DNA of 53,648 nt, taken from assembly GCA_964393325.1 (NCBI GenBank), contig CAYMTE010000007.1, positions 1 to 53,648 of the forward strand, in the 5' to 3' direction. The DNA comes from JBAZWV01 sp964393325 (GTDB taxonomy: Bacteria; Patescibacteriota; Patescibacteriia; 2-12-FULL-60-25). This document shows positions 14,872 to 24,394 of this stretch, piece after piece (the stretch's first letter is position 1; every line of letters begins with the position of its first letter). The notes beneath the pieces are model-generated. The model worked only from the letters and a program-made list of their open reading frames with translations, was not told where the DNA came from and ran no database searches. A program made the translations under genes and the position numbers.

Positions 14872-16092
14872 CTATTTTTTCCGTTGACCCCGTTTTTCTG
14901 TTGATAAGTCTGTTTTTCCGCTATATCGACGAACAAAATAGACGATGACAAGATACACGGCGATAACTGCCGTACCCGAAACGTGTTCCATGCGAAGATC
15001 GAGTGACGGAAACCGATCTGCCCATCCTGCGATCCAAATCAACACGCGTAGAAGTCCGAGCACTGGAATGTTTACCGTCGAAAAAAACGGAAGCGACCCC
15101 CATACCGCGACAAGGGCACCGAACGCCATAATGAACGGAATGAGTGGAAGCGCGACAATGTTTGTAAATAAACCAGCCAGAGACACCCGACCAAACGCCC
15201 ACGCCGCATACGGCGCCGTCATAAGCGTTGCTGCGAGCGTCATCGACACCGTTTGACGTATTTCCATCTGTTTCGGAATAAACCAACACCATCGTTCAAA
15301 AACCGGCGCGAGTTCGAGCAGTCCCCACATCGCCAAAAATGAAAGCGCGAATCCGATATCAAAGCCCATCTGCCAGGGATTCATGAGGAGAAGCACGGTT
15401 GCAGCGACAAGCAGCAGACGCGATGACGACGCTTTTCGTCCCACCTCGCGTGCAACAAGCATCAGCCATCCCATAAACGCCGCGCGCGCCACGGATGCCG
15501 CCGCGCCGACAAACAACACAAAACATCCTAATGCGATACTTGTGAGATAAAACGCCCGTCGACGACGAACACGAAGTCGAAGCACCATCGCCATCACGCA
15601 CTGCACGACAACCGTCACGTTCGATCCAGATACGGCAACGATATGCATGAGACCAGCAGATCGAAATCGGTCGCGCAGCTCCTTTGGAAGTTCCTGATCG
15701 CCATAGAGAATGCCCGTAAGCAGCTCCGCCTCATTATGCGGAAGAGATAAATGTATCCGCGATGACAATTCATGACGCATCCACACAAAAACAGACGTCT
15801 CCCGCTCGGTACGTGCAATAAATTGTCGCCCGTCGATGCGTCGAAGCACAGGCCGTGGCGCACTTTCAAACCGCCACCACCCAAAAAGAAGCGATGCGAC
15901 CACAAGCGCAATCGTCATCACGAGACGAGATCGAACAATTCCCGCACACACGCAGCAACAAAGAAATGAAATACCGAGCAGTAATGCGGACGTATGCCAA
16001 AACGGAACAATCGAATGGACTCCGATCGCGCCAACGAAGGCCAGCATGAACCAACCGGCCACACGACCCGTTTCCAAGGTGAGTCTCCCCAT
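14872..16092 (-). CDS. comEC: ComEC-like DNA uptake channel (406 aa)
   Basis: Membrane channel that passes single-stranded DNA into the cell during natural transformation. The hallmark segment LLTGILYGDQELPKELRDRF, then SAGLMHIVAVSGSNVTVV, is followed by several membrane helices that form the Competence domain. At 406 residues it lacks the C-terminal metallo-beta-lactamase domain of longer ComEC proteins, and the N-terminal OB part is short. Short forms are frequent in CPR genomes as I recall. DNA uptake could serve nucleotide scavenging as well as gene exchange. Confidence 0.88.
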   Translation of the reverse strand: MGRLTLETGRVAGWFMLAFVGAIGVHSIVPFWHTSALLLGISFLCCCVCAGIVRSRLVMTIALVVASLLFGWWRFESAPRPVLRRIDGRQFIARTERETSVFVWMRHELSSRIHLSLPHNEAELLTGILYGDQELPKELRDRFRSAGLMHIVAVSGSNVTVVVQCVMAMVLRLRVRRRRAFYLTSIALGCFVLFVGAAASVARAAFMGWLMLVAREVGRKASSSRLLLVAATVLLLMNPWQMGFDIGFALSFLAMWGLLELAPVFERWCWFIPKQMEIRQTVSMTLAATLMTAPYAAWAFGRVSLAGLFTNIVALPLIPFIMAFGALVAVWGSLPFFSTVNIPVLGLLRVLIWIAGWADRFPSLDLRMEHVSGTAVIAVYLVIVYFVRRYSGKTDLSTEKRGQRKK

Positions 16093-16157
16093 ACTCCACA
16101 GCTACCACATCTCATAAATTTTCAAAGGCCTGCTCGTCAAAATCATCGCTCTGAGTA

Positions 16158-16186
16158 TTGACACGTTCTCTTAACATTGCTATAGA
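16158..16186 (+). promoter_or_regulatory. strong promoter, extended -10 type
   Basis: TTGACA (16158-16163), 17-nt spacer, TATAGA (16181-16186), with TGC immediately before the -10. Confidence 0.8.
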
Positions 16187-16223
16187 AGCTCCGCACCTCA
16201 AAACGCAAAAACAGGAGGCTTCC

Positions 16224-16811
16224 ATGGCCGGCGGAGATAGAAACTTCGATCTCAAAAACGTTCTCAAACATCACCTCGATACGGATCGCACTCCGCAGAA
16301 AACGCAAGACATCCTTGTGCGTCTCGCAGAGTTCGATACGCATCTCCCAAACGGCAAAACAACCGTCGGTCGCGATACAGAACTCTGGAACTCCTACGAA
16401 GAGGGATCTGTCATTGAACTAGAGCGCGACATCCGCCTCGAGAGCGGCGAGAAGCTGAGCTTCATTTGGGGGATCCAAAACATGGACACGGAGGGCGACA
16501 CGTTTGTACTCTTCGCACGTTCCCTCGATCTCGCCATCAAAGACCGCGACGACGACATCTACAAGCAGCCAATCTCCTTCTTCTATAAAAAGGGGGCGTG
16601 GCACCAAAAAGAATCACGTGACCGCGCACCGCACTTCTGCGCGCGAACGACGCGCGATGACAACGCGGCCTTCGGCCTCTGCCGCGCAGCGATCCTGCAT
16701 CTCGAAAAACGTCTCTCCGAAAACCCGGAGCACTTCGAGCAAGCATTCCTAGATCTGCTCGTCGCCATTACCAATGGGACATTCACGCACTCTTCAACAA
16801 CGAATCCCTAG
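16224..16811 (+). CDS. orphan soluble protein (195 aa)
   Basis: The start at ATG 16224 is set by the promoter and by ACAGGAGG just upstream; the longer frame from 16158 would start inside the promoter. The protein is charged and soluble, with a central beta-rich part (EKLSFIWGIQNMDTEGDTFV) and a helical C-terminus (RAAILHLEKRLSENPEHFEQ). Residues 130-155 are Lys/Arg/His-rich. It is a single-gene unit with its own promoter and terminator, of the same style as the accessory clusters at both ends of the window. No family recognised. Confidence 0.8.
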   Translation: MAGGDRNFDLKNVLKHHLDTDRTPQKTQDILVRLAEFDTHLPNGKTTVGRDTELWNSYEEGSVIELERDIRLESGEKLSFIWGIQNMDTEGDTFVLFARSLDLAIKDRDDDIYKQPISFFYKKGAWHQKESRDRAPHFCARTTRDDNAAFGLCRAAILHLEKRLSENPEHFEQAFLDLLVAITNGTFTHSSTTNP

Positions 16812-16821
16812 CACCACCACG

Positions 16822-16844
16822 ACGCCCTCCGGGGCGTTTTTTAT
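16822..16844 (+). terminator. intrinsic terminator
   Basis: ACGCCC and GGGCGT around a short loop, followed by TTTTTT. Confidence 0.8.
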
Positions 16845-16913
16845 TTGTACCTCAAAAACATCCCCCGCGGGTGTTGGAGGCATAAAAAACGATGTTGGTT
16901 TTTCCGGCATACG

Positions 16914-19364
16914 CTACGTTGAAATACTCACGAGTCGTCCTTTGACGTACACGATTTTCTTCGGCTCTTTCCCATCTAGCGTTGCGCGTACTTTTTCTGA
17001 CGCAAGCGCCTGCTTCGTCGCCTCTTCTTCAGAAACATCAGACGAAACCGTGACACGATCGCGCACCTTTCCATTCACTTGGATCACGAGCTCAAACGTG
17101 GACGCGACAAGCTTCGCAGGATCAAACGCCGGCCATGGCGCATGGTGAATCGATCCCTTCTCCCCCATTCGCGACCACAATTCTTCCGCAAGATGCGGCG
17201 CAAACGGTGCAAGCAGCTTCAACAACGCCTTCCGATGCTCCATCGATACCTTCTCTGCGCCAACATCCATAAGTGCGTTCGTCAAAATCATCATCGCTGA
17301 CACGGCGGTATTGAAGCTCATGCTTTCAATGTCATCGCCAACCTTTTTAATCGTCTGATGGAACAGCGTTTCGACCTCTTCCGAAAGCGCTTCATCCGCG
17401 AGCGTTTCCACGTCAAACAACTTCCAGACCTTTTCAAGGAATCTGCGAATGCCTTCGATCCCATTCGTGTCCCACGGCGCATCCTGATCGAACGGCCCAA
17501 TGAACATTTCGTACATACGAAATACATCCGCTCCGTACTCATTGACCACGTCATCAGGATTCACCACGTTCCCTTTTGATTTCGACATCTTCACGCCACC
17601 CTCACCGAGGATGAGCGCATGCGATCGACGCTTTGCATACGGCTCCGAACCACACACGTTCGGAATGAAACCGCGATCCCACAAAAACTTGTACCAAAAT
17701 CGGGAATACAGAAGGTGAAGCGTCGTGTGCTCCATGCCGCCATTGTAGAGATCGACCGGCATCCAGTATTCAAGCTTCTTTGGATCTGCGAATGTCGCGT
17801 CGTTCTTCGGATCGCAATACCGCAAGAAGTACCACGAAGATCCTGCCCAATTCGGCATCGTGTCTGTTTCGCGCTTCGCCTCTCCCCCGCAGGACGGACA
17901 CGTCACGTTCACCCACGATTCAATCGCGGCAAGCGGCGACTCCCCCGTATCCGTTGGTTCATAGGCGTCGACATCCGGAAGCGTAACCGGCAACTCCGAC
18001 TCATGAACCGGCACCGTCCCACAGGTTTCACAAAACAACATCGGAATTGGCTCACCCCAATACCGCTGACGCGAGAAGACCCAATCTCGAAGACGATACG
18101 CCGTCGCGCGCTTCCCTTTTCCGGACTTCTCGAGTCGGTCGATGATCGTTTCGTCATTCCGTTGCTCCAAAATCGGTAAATCATGCGCCTCTGCAAAAGC
18201 ACGATCCCGTTCATCCTGCGCCGGTACCGCCATAATCGCGCCCGTGCCGTAATTTCCGAGCACATAATCCGCGACCCACACCGGAATCCGCTCTTCATTC
18301 GCCGGATTCACGGCGGAAATTCCCGTAAAGACACCCGTCTTCGTCTTTCCTTCTGCCTGGCGTTCCATATCGCTCCGAAGCAGCGCATCTTTTACATACG
18401 CGCGAACATCGTTCGACGCTTGCCAGCCCGCATCCATCCACTTCTTTGCCGTTTCGGGCGAGATGACGAGAAATGTCACTCCAAAAAGCGTGTCCGGTCG
18501 CGTCGTGAAGACGGTAACAGAATAGGCCCCATCCTTCTGGCCCGGAACATCCTGCAAGGGAAAAACAATCTCCGCGCCGTGAGAACGACCGATCCAGTTA
18601 ATCTGTTGCGCTTTGATCTTTTCGAGATAATCCACGGTATCCAAATCCGAAATCAACCGCTCCGCGTACGCCGTAATCCGAATCATCCATTGGGATTTTT
18701 CTCGCTTCTCCACGGGCGTTCCACATCGCTCGCAACATCCGTTGATCACCTCTTCATTCGCGAGGCCGATCTTGTCTTTTGGACACCAATTGATCGTTGC
18801 CGACGCCTTGTACGCCAACCGCTTGCTGTCGCGATACGCTGCAACGGCCGCGTCACCCTTCGCTTCTATGTCTGACGGAATAGGCAGCTCGTCGATCGAA
18901 CGCGCCGTCTTCGTTTCTGCGTCGTACCACGAACCGTAAAACTGCAAGAACATCCACTGCGTCCACTTGTAATACGCGGGATCTGTCGTATTGATCTCGC
19001 GCGACCAATCAAACCCAAGTCCAAGCGAACGAATCTGTCGCGTAAAATTCGCGACATTCTTTGTCGTTGCATCTTGTGGTTTGATCTTGTGCTTAATCGC
19101 AAAATTCTCCGTTGGAAGTCCGAACGCGTCCCAGCCGATCGGATACATCACGTTCTTCCCCTCCATTCGCTTCTTACGCGTCATGATATCGATCGCCGTG
19201 TACGAACGCGGATGCCCGACATGCAACCCTTCACCGGACGGATACGGAAACTCCACGAGCCCATAAAACTTCTCGGCCGATGCGTTGTCTTTTGCCTCGT
19301 AGGTTCCATCCTTGAGCCATGTCTCCTGCCACTTTTTCTCAATATCGCGAGGGGTGTATCCCAT
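16914..19364 (-). CDS. leuS: leucyl-tRNA synthetase (816 aa)
   Basis: Class I enzyme that charges tRNA-Leu. The HIGH-type motif is in YPSGEGLHVGHPRSY, and the KMSKS loop is VKMSKSKGNV. A zinc-type cysteine cluster (FCETCGTVPV and CPSCGG) and the CP1 editing insertion are present. The start MGYTPRDIEKKWQ at 19364 fits family N-termini and lies about 11 nt after the predicted transcription start. The longer frame (TTG 19409) overlaps the -35. No Shine-Dalgarno sequence. A cognate tRNA-Leu lies at 35 kb. Confidence 0.96.
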   Translation of the reverse strand: MGYTPRDIEKKWQETWLKDGTYEAKDNASAEKFYGLVEFPYPSGEGLHVGHPRSYTAIDIMTRKKRMEGKNVMYPIGWDAFGLPTENFAIKHKIKPQDATTKNVANFTRQIRSLGLGFDWSREINTTDPAYYKWTQWMFLQFYGSWYDAETKTARSIDELPIPSDIEAKGDAAVAAYRDSKRLAYKASATINWCPKDKIGLANEEVINGCCERCGTPVEKREKSQWMIRITAYAERLISDLDTVDYLEKIKAQQINWIGRSHGAEIVFPLQDVPGQKDGAYSVTVFTTRPDTLFGVTFLVISPETAKKWMDAGWQASNDVRAYVKDALLRSDMERQAEGKTKTGVFTGISAVNPANEERIPVWVADYVLGNYGTGAIMAVPAQDERDRAFAEAHDLPILEQRNDETIIDRLEKSGKGKRATAYRLRDWVFSRQRYWGEPIPMLFCETCGTVPVHESELPVTLPDVDAYEPTDTGESPLAAIESWVNVTCPSCGGEAKRETDTMPNWAGSSWYFLRYCDPKNDATFADPKKLEYWMPVDLYNGGMEHTTLHLLYSRFWYKFLWDRGFIPNVCGSEPYAKRRSHALILGEGGVKMSKSKGNVVNPDDVVNEYGADVFRMYEMFIGPFDQDAPWDTNGIEGIRRFLEKVWKLFDVETLADEALSEEVETLFHQTIKKVGDDIESMSFNTAVSAMMILTNALMDVGAEKVSMEHRKALLKLLAPFAPHLAEELWSRMGEKGSIHHAPWPAFDPAKLVASTFELVIQVNGKVRDRVTVSSDVSEEEATKQALASEKVRATLDGKEPKKIVYVKGRLVSIST

Positions 19365-19380
19365 AATGTATATCGTCCGT

Positions 19381-19409
19381 ACGTTATCGCGTTCACGTAA
19401 ATTGTTCAA
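19381..19409 (-). promoter_or_regulatory. leuS promoter
   Basis: On the minus strand TTGAAC (19404-19409), 17-nt spacer, TAACGT (19381-19386). It leaves only a very short leader. Confidence 0.5.
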
Positions 19410-19421
19410 TGCTCGGCGTCC

Positions 19422-19450
19422 TTGACCTTCTTCCCGTTTTCCGCTTGAAT
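19422..19450 (+). promoter_or_regulatory. promoter of the SPFH gene, giving a leaderless mRNA
   Basis: TTGACC (19422-19427), 17-nt spacer, TTGAAT (19445-19450). The start codon lies 10 nt after the -10, so the transcript would have almost no leader. Confidence 0.4.
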
Positions 19451-19459
19451 ACGAGCAAT

Positions 19460-20248
19460 ATGAAACGCATTCTCTTTATCATCGTAAGCGTCTTTGTCGC
19501 CTTTATCGCCTTTGGCATCGTGTGGCCATTCGGCACCGTCGGCGCGGGTGAGCGCGGTGTTCAGCTTCGATTCGGCGCCGTGACCGGCAAGGTCATCGGT
19601 GAAGGGCTCTATTTCCGTATTCCGGTCATGGAATCGGTTCGCATCGTGGACGTCAAAGTGCAAAATGACCAGGTCGAAGCCTCTGCTGCCTCAAAAGACC
19701 TGCAAAGCGTGAACTCCATCGTCGCCGTGAACTTTCACGTCAATCCGGAACAGGTCGCAACGCTCTTCCAGGGCGTCGGCGAAGACTACAAGTCGCGCCT
19801 CATTGATCCGGCACTCCAGGAATCCGTGAAAGCATCGACTGCAAAATTTACCGCCGAAGAGCTCATCACGAAGCGCGAAGAAGTTCGCGAAGAAGTGAAG
19901 CGCCATCTCAAGGACAAGCTCGAAGGGCGCGGCATCGTGATCGACGACTTTAACATCGTAGACTTCAACTTCTCCAAATCGTTTAATGAAGCCATCGAGG
20001 CAAAAGTGACCGCCGAACAATCTGCACTTGCCGCAAAAAACAAGCTGGAGCAGATCAAATTCGAAGCAGATCAGGATATCGCCTCCGCAAAGGGTCGCGC
20101 TGAGGCGTTGCGCATCGAATCCGAGGCATTGAAAAACAATCCGCAGGTTTTGGAACTCCGGGCACTCGAAAAGTGGGACGGTCGTCTTCCGACGGTCACG
20201 GGTGGTTCCGTTCCGTTTCTCAACCTTCCGGCGACGCTGACACGATAA
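19460..20248 (+). CDS. SPFH/prohibitin-family membrane protein (262 aa)
   Basis: Starts MKRILFIIVSVFVAFIAFGI, one membrane helix, followed by the SPFH (band 7) domain (GERGVQLRFGAVTGKVIGEG) and a C-terminal helical coiled-coil (KLEQIKFEADQDIASAKGRA). Such proteins form ring scaffolds at the membrane and often regulate FtsH-type proteases. No FtsH is in the window. The upstream in-frame start at 19409 overlaps the promoter and is not used. No ribosome site. Confidence 0.88.
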   Translation: MKRILFIIVSVFVAFIAFGIVWPFGTVGAGERGVQLRFGAVTGKVIGEGLYFRIPVMESVRIVDVKVQNDQVEASAASKDLQSVNSIVAVNFHVNPEQVATLFQGVGEDYKSRLIDPALQESVKASTAKFTAEELITKREEVREEVKRHLKDKLEGRGIVIDDFNIVDFNFSKSFNEAIEAKVTAEQSALAAKNKLEQIKFEADQDIASAKGRAEALRIESEALKNNPQVLELRALEKWDGRLPTVTGGSVPFLNLPATLTR

Positions 20249-20271
20249 AATCACACAGAAAAAACTGCACA

Positions 20272-20306
20272 AAACCCTTGACGAAATGTCGAGGGTTTGT
20301 TATTTT
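20272..20306 (+). promoter_or_regulatory. promoter of the AbrB/efflux operon embedded in an inverted repeat
   Basis: TTGACG (20278-20283), 17-nt spacer, TATTTT (20301-20306). The -35 and much of the spacer lie in an inverted repeat: AAACCCTTGAC (20272-20282) against GTCGAGGGTTT (20288-20298), with loop GAAAT. The repeat, followed by GTTATTTT, may also terminate the SPFH gene. It could be the operator of the AbrB-like protein encoded next. Confidence 0.6.
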
Positions 20307-20324
20307 CATATAAATCATACTTAT

Positions 20325-20579
20325 ATGAATACTAGCGCCGCTGCCACGACATCCGGCATGCCGACATTCGTCGGGACCACCGTCATCGGTGAACGAGGTC
20401 AACTCGTTATCCCGAAAGATGTTCGAGACGAACTCGACCTCAAACCCGGAAGCAAACTCGTTGTGCTCAAACACCCTGGCAATGGCCCCATTATCCTCTT
20501 CCCTGCCGAACAAATGCAGCACGTCATGAAAGAAATGGCGGAACGCTTTAACCTCATTCAAAACGCGATTCAACAATAA
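20325..20579 (+). CDS. AbrB/SpoVT-like DNA-binding protein (84 aa)
   Basis: The swapped-hairpin AbrB domain is clear: VGTTVIGERGQLVIPKDVRD, then ELDLKPGSKLVVL. AbrB proteins bind DNA as dimers or tetramers and often repress their own operon; antitoxins of this fold also exist, but no toxin gene follows. It is the first gene of a likely operon with the adaptor, ATPase and two permeases, 9 nt before the next gene. ATG 20325 lies about 18 nt after the -10, with no Shine-Dalgarno sequence. Confidence 0.85.
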   Translation: MNTSAAATTSGMPTFVGTTVIGERGQLVIPKDVRDELDLKPGSKLVVLKHPGNGPIILFPAEQMQHVMKEMAERFNLIQNAIQQ

Positions 20580-20588
20580 CCTTCCGAT

Positions 20589-22442
20589 ATGACCTGGCCG
20601 AAATTCCTCACAAAAAAGCGCATTATTTGGACGATCATCCTCCTTGTCGTTGGCTACGGCGTCTTTACGCTCGCTTCAGGAGGAAAACAAAAGACGACCT
20701 ACGAAACCGCCGCCGCGGAACGAACCTCGTTAAAACAAACGGTAGAAGTAACCGGTGAGTTGAAACCTGCCGCTCGTATCGATCTCGCCTTCAAATCCAG
20801 CGGCATTATTCAAACCATCAACGTAAAAATCGGTGACACCGTCAAACAAGGGGACGTTCTTGCCGAGCTAAAAGCGGATGACATCGTCTTCGCGTCTCGT
20901 AGCGCGGACGCATCGCTCGCCCTCGCTGAAGCGAATCTTCGCGCACGACTCGCCGGTGAAACCGAACAGAGTATTCGCGTCGCAGAAGCATCAGTCGAAT
21001 CCGCCCAAGCGGCGTACGACAAAGCGGTCACAGATCTCTCCTCTACAAAACTCACAACGGCAAATGCCGTGCGCGTCTCCGAACTCGCCGTTCAAACCGC
21101 ACAAAACAATCTCGCCAACCAAGACGCGACCGTTTCGCAAACCGTTCAAAATGCCTACGACAGCGCTCGAACGTCGCTCCTCACCGCAATTGGACCGCTC
21201 CAAACAGCGCTCACGGACGGCGATGAAGTCACCGGCGTCGACAACACCGCAGCAAACCAAACGTATCTCAACGTCCTCGGCTTTCTCGATCAGGGCGCGC
21301 TCGAGCGAGCAAAAAACTCCTATCTCGTTGCAAAAGCCGCAAAAAATACGGCCGAAGCAAGCGTAAAGACGCTCTCCGCGACAAGCACCAAAGAACAGAT
21401 CCAGTCTGTCGGCGGAACGCTCTCCGATGCCATCACAAAAGTTCAAGCGTATCTCACCGATGTCCAAAAGGTCCTTGCGGCATCGCTCACATCACAGTAC
21501 CTCACCGCCGCAACGCTCGCGTCACTCAAAACAACCATTGATGCGGATCGCGTAAGCGTGTCGACACAAAACTCCACGGTTCTTACCGCGCTCCAGACGA
21601 TCAAGAACTCCGAACTCACGCGCACACAGACCATCGAACAATTGCAAGATGCCTACGACACGGCCGTCACGAATTTGACGACCGCACAAACCAACGCCGA
21701 AACACAGGTTCGCGGAGCCGAAGCGACGGTTAGCATCCAAAAAGCAGCGCTGGATTCCGCGCGCGCAACATTGGACCTGAAGAAAGCCCCTCCGCGCGAG
21801 GTTGATCTCGCCGGTCTTCGCGCACAAGTTGCACAGGCAGCCGCAAACGCCGACAAAGCGACAAATGATGTACAAAATATTCAAATCATCGCACCCGTAG
21901 ACGGCACCGTTTCAGATGTGATTCCCGATCTCGGCGAGCTCATCCAGGCCGGCATCACCTCCATCAAACTCGTGGGCACCGAACGCTTTGATATTGAGGC
22001 GCTCGTCCCAGAAGCAGACATTGCGAACGTCGAAGTCGGACAACCGGCAACGATCACGCTCGATGCGTACGGAGACGACGTGACGTTCCATGGAACAGTG
22101 ACTGCGGAAGACCCGGATCAAACCAAAGTACAAGATGCTGTCTACTACAAAATTCGCGTCCAGATCGAACCAGAAGGCCGAGACATTAAACCCGGCATGA
22201 CCGCGAACGTTGTCGTCGAAACGGACAAGCGTGATAACACTATCGTTATTCCGCTTCGCGCCGTTCGCACCAAAGACGACGGACAAAAGATCGTCCGCAT
22301 TATGAAGGGTGATACGCCAGAAGAGCGTGTCGTGACACTCGGCTTGCGTGGAGATGAAGGACGCGTCGAAATTCTCACCGGACTCACCGAAGGAGAGCTT
22401 GTCGTCACTGGCGAAACGACGTCCGGCGCCCCACGGCCATGA
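20589..22442 (+). CDS. MacA/HlyD-family membrane fusion protein (617 aa)
   Basis: One N-terminal membrane helix (IIWTIILLVVGYGVFTLASG). A lipoyl/barrel-sandwich half (IIQTINVKIGDTVKQGDVLA) is followed by a very long alanine-rich coiled coil (about 95-410). The second lipoyl half (APVDGTVSDVIPDLGELIQA), a beta-barrel and the membrane-proximal domain follow. At 617 residues it is much longer than MacA (about 370) because of the hairpin, which may span a thick envelope. It overlaps the ATPase gene by 4 nt. Confidence 0.9.
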   Translation: MTWPKFLTKKRIIWTIILLVVGYGVFTLASGGKQKTTYETAAAERTSLKQTVEVTGELKPAARIDLAFKSSGIIQTINVKIGDTVKQGDVLAELKADDIVFASRSADASLALAEANLRARLAGETEQSIRVAEASVESAQAAYDKAVTDLSSTKLTTANAVRVSELAVQTAQNNLANQDATVSQTVQNAYDSARTSLLTAIGPLQTALTDGDEVTGVDNTAANQTYLNVLGFLDQGALERAKNSYLVAKAAKNTAEASVKTLSATSTKEQIQSVGGTLSDAITKVQAYLTDVQKVLAASLTSQYLTAATLASLKTTIDADRVSVSTQNSTVLTALQTIKNSELTRTQTIEQLQDAYDTAVTNLTTAQTNAETQVRGAEATVSIQKAALDSARATLDLKKAPPREVDLAGLRAQVAQAAANADKATNDVQNIQIIAPVDGTVSDVIPDLGELIQAGITSIKLVGTERFDIEALVPEADIANVEVGQPATITLDAYGDDVTFHGTVTAEDPDQTKVQDAVYYKIRVQIEPEGRDIKPGMTANVVVETDKRDNTIVIPLRAVRTKDDGQKIVRIMKGDTPEERVVTLGLRGDEGRVEILTGLTEGELVVTGETTSGAPRP

Positions 22443-23164
22443 GCGACATCATCAAGGTCGTCGACCTCACAAAAACCTACGTCAACGAAGAATCAGAAAC
22501 GCCCGTACTTCATGGCGTAAGTTTCTCCATTCCAAAAGGGCAATTTGTTGCCGTCATGGGCCCCTCCGGCTCCGGAAAATCCACGCTCATGCACATTCTC
22601 GGCTTCCTCGACTCGCCCACCGGAGGGAAGTACTTCTTTGACGGTCGAGATGTGTCGACGTTGAATGAAGACGAACTCGCAAAACTCCGCGGTGAAAAAG
22701 TCGGATTCATCTTTCAGGCGTTCAACCTCCTCCCAAAGACCAGCGTACTTGAAAACGTGAAGCTCCCCCTCTTGTATTCGAACATCCCTTCATCGAAACG
22801 AGACGCGCTGGCTAAAAAAGCGATCGATGCCGTCGGATTGTCGCATCGCATCAACAATCTCTCGAACCAACTCTCCGGAGGCGAACGTCAACGCGTTGCG
22901 ATTGCGCGTGCCCTTATCCTAGAACCGTCCGTCATCTTCGCGGATGAACCGACCGGCAACCTCGATTCTAAATCCGGCACCCAAGTCATGGAACTTCTCC
23001 AAAAACTCAACACTGAACACGGTCATACCATCGTGCTCGTCACGCACGAGACCTACACGTCGGAACACGCCGAACGCATTCTGCGTATCAAAGACGGACT
23101 CATCCAGTCCGATGAACCGGTGAAGCACCGCCGCATGGCAAAAGACGGAGAAAATCTCAAATAA
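22439..23164 (+). CDS. MacB/LolD-type ABC transporter ATPase (241 aa)
   Basis: Energises the adjoining permeases. Walker A GPSGSGKST, Q-loop in FIFQAFNLLP, signature LSGGERQRVAIARA, Walker B VIFADEPTGNLD and H-loop VLVTHE are all intact. The family is the MacB/LolD/FtsE group, which works by mechanotransmission on periplasmic partners. A single ATPase gene serves two permease genes. Confidence 0.93.
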   Translation: MSDIIKVVDLTKTYVNEESETPVLHGVSFSIPKGQFVAVMGPSGSGKSTLMHILGFLDSPTGGKYFFDGRDVSTLNEDELAKLRGEKVGFIFQAFNLLPKTSVLENVKLPLLYSNIPSSKRDALAKKAIDAVGLSHRINNLSNQLSGGERQRVAIARALILEPSVIFADEPTGNLDSKSGTQVMELLQKLNTEHGHTIVLVTHETYTSEHAERILRIKDGLIQSDEPVKHRRMAKDGENLK

Positions 23165-23166
23165 TC

Positions 23167-24393
23167 ATGACCATTCAGGATCTCATTCAGAGCTCCACGC
23201 AAAGCCTCGAGCGTACGCGCGGCCGGTCAGCTCTTACGATGCTCGGCATTGTCATCGGGATCATGTCGGTCATTTTGATGCTCTCGATCGGCGAAGCCGC
23301 GCAGCGCTACATCCTGTCCCAGATCTCCGCGCTTGGATCGGATATTCTCACCGTGGCAAATGGTTCCAAAGAAGAAAAAGGGCAACCGTCGCTCTTCATC
23401 AAGGAAACGCTCACGATGAAGGACGTGCAAAAACTCGATCAACAGCTGTGGGTGACTGCGATCACCGCCCGCGTTCAGCAAACGGATCATCTAACCGCAA
23501 ATGGGCTGGATACAAACACGACCATCGTTGGAACCATGCCGGACGAAACAACATTAAGCGATATTCGTACCATCCAAGGCTCATTCTTTGACACATCTTC
23601 CGTCGATAGCCACGCAAAAGAAGTCGTCCTGGGTTACAAAATTGCCGACGATGCGTTCGGTGCCGAAAATCCCGTCGGAAAAAGTATCAAAATCAACGGA
23701 CAAGGATTCCGCGTTATTGGCGTGATCGAAAAAAAGGGAACAAAATCATTTCAAAACATCGACAAGCAGGTATACATGCCTGTCACGACAGCTCTCGATC
23801 TCTACAACCGGACATACGTCAATTACATCACCGTAAAAACATCTCTCAGCCTGAACGACGCAAAAAATCACATTGCCGTCATCATTCGCGAGCGACACAA
23901 TCTTGATAACCCGGAAGGCGACCCTGCAAAAGACGACTTCAACGTCTCAACGCAGGAAGACGCGGTGGAAAGTGCGAGTCAGATCACGCAGATTTTGCAG
24001 ATCCTCCTCATCTCCATCGCGGCGATCTCTCTGATTGTCGGCGGCATTGGCATCATGAACATCATGTACGTCTCCGTGACCGAGCGCATCCGTGAAATCG
24101 GACTCCGCAAAGCCATTGGTGCGACAAAACAAGACATCTTGAACCAGTTCATCCTTGAATCCGTTATTCTCACAACCATCGGCGGAGCGATCGGCATCGT
24201 TCTGGGAAGCAGCCTTTCGTGGCTCGCCGTGCAAATCATCAGCCGTTTTCAAGGCGGATGGACGTTTGCCGTTTCAACGAATGGCGTCATCCTTGGTCTG
24301 ACGGTTTCTGCCGCGATCGGCATTCTGTTTGGCTATTTCCCGGCTCGTCGCGCCGCGATTCTCAACCCTATTGAAGCGCTTCGCGCGGAATAA
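23167..24393 (+). CDS. MacB-type ABC permease 1 (408 aa)
   Basis: One N-terminal helix (ALTMLGIVIGIMSVILMLSI), a large outer MacB_PCD domain, then three C-terminal helices of the FtsX fold. The conserved segment before and around helix 2 reads IGIMNIMYVSVTERIREIGL, then RKAIGATKQDIL. About 2 nt separate it from each neighbour. It is clearly paralogous to the next gene, so the transporter may be a permease heterodimer. Confidence 0.92.
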   Translation: MTIQDLIQSSTQSLERTRGRSALTMLGIVIGIMSVILMLSIGEAAQRYILSQISALGSDILTVANGSKEEKGQPSLFIKETLTMKDVQKLDQQLWVTAITARVQQTDHLTANGLDTNTTIVGTMPDETTLSDIRTIQGSFFDTSSVDSHAKEVVLGYKIADDAFGAENPVGKSIKINGQGFRVIGVIEKKGTKSFQNIDKQVYMPVTTALDLYNRTYVNYITVKTSLSLNDAKNHIAVIIRERHNLDNPEGDPAKDDFNVSTQEDAVESASQITQILQILLISIAAISLIVGGIGIMNIMYVSVTERIREIGLRKAIGATKQDILNQFILESVILTTIGGAIGIVLGSSLSWLAVQIISRFQGGWTFAVSTNGVILGLTVSAAIGILFGYFPARRAAILNPIEALRAE

Positions 24394-24394
24394 T

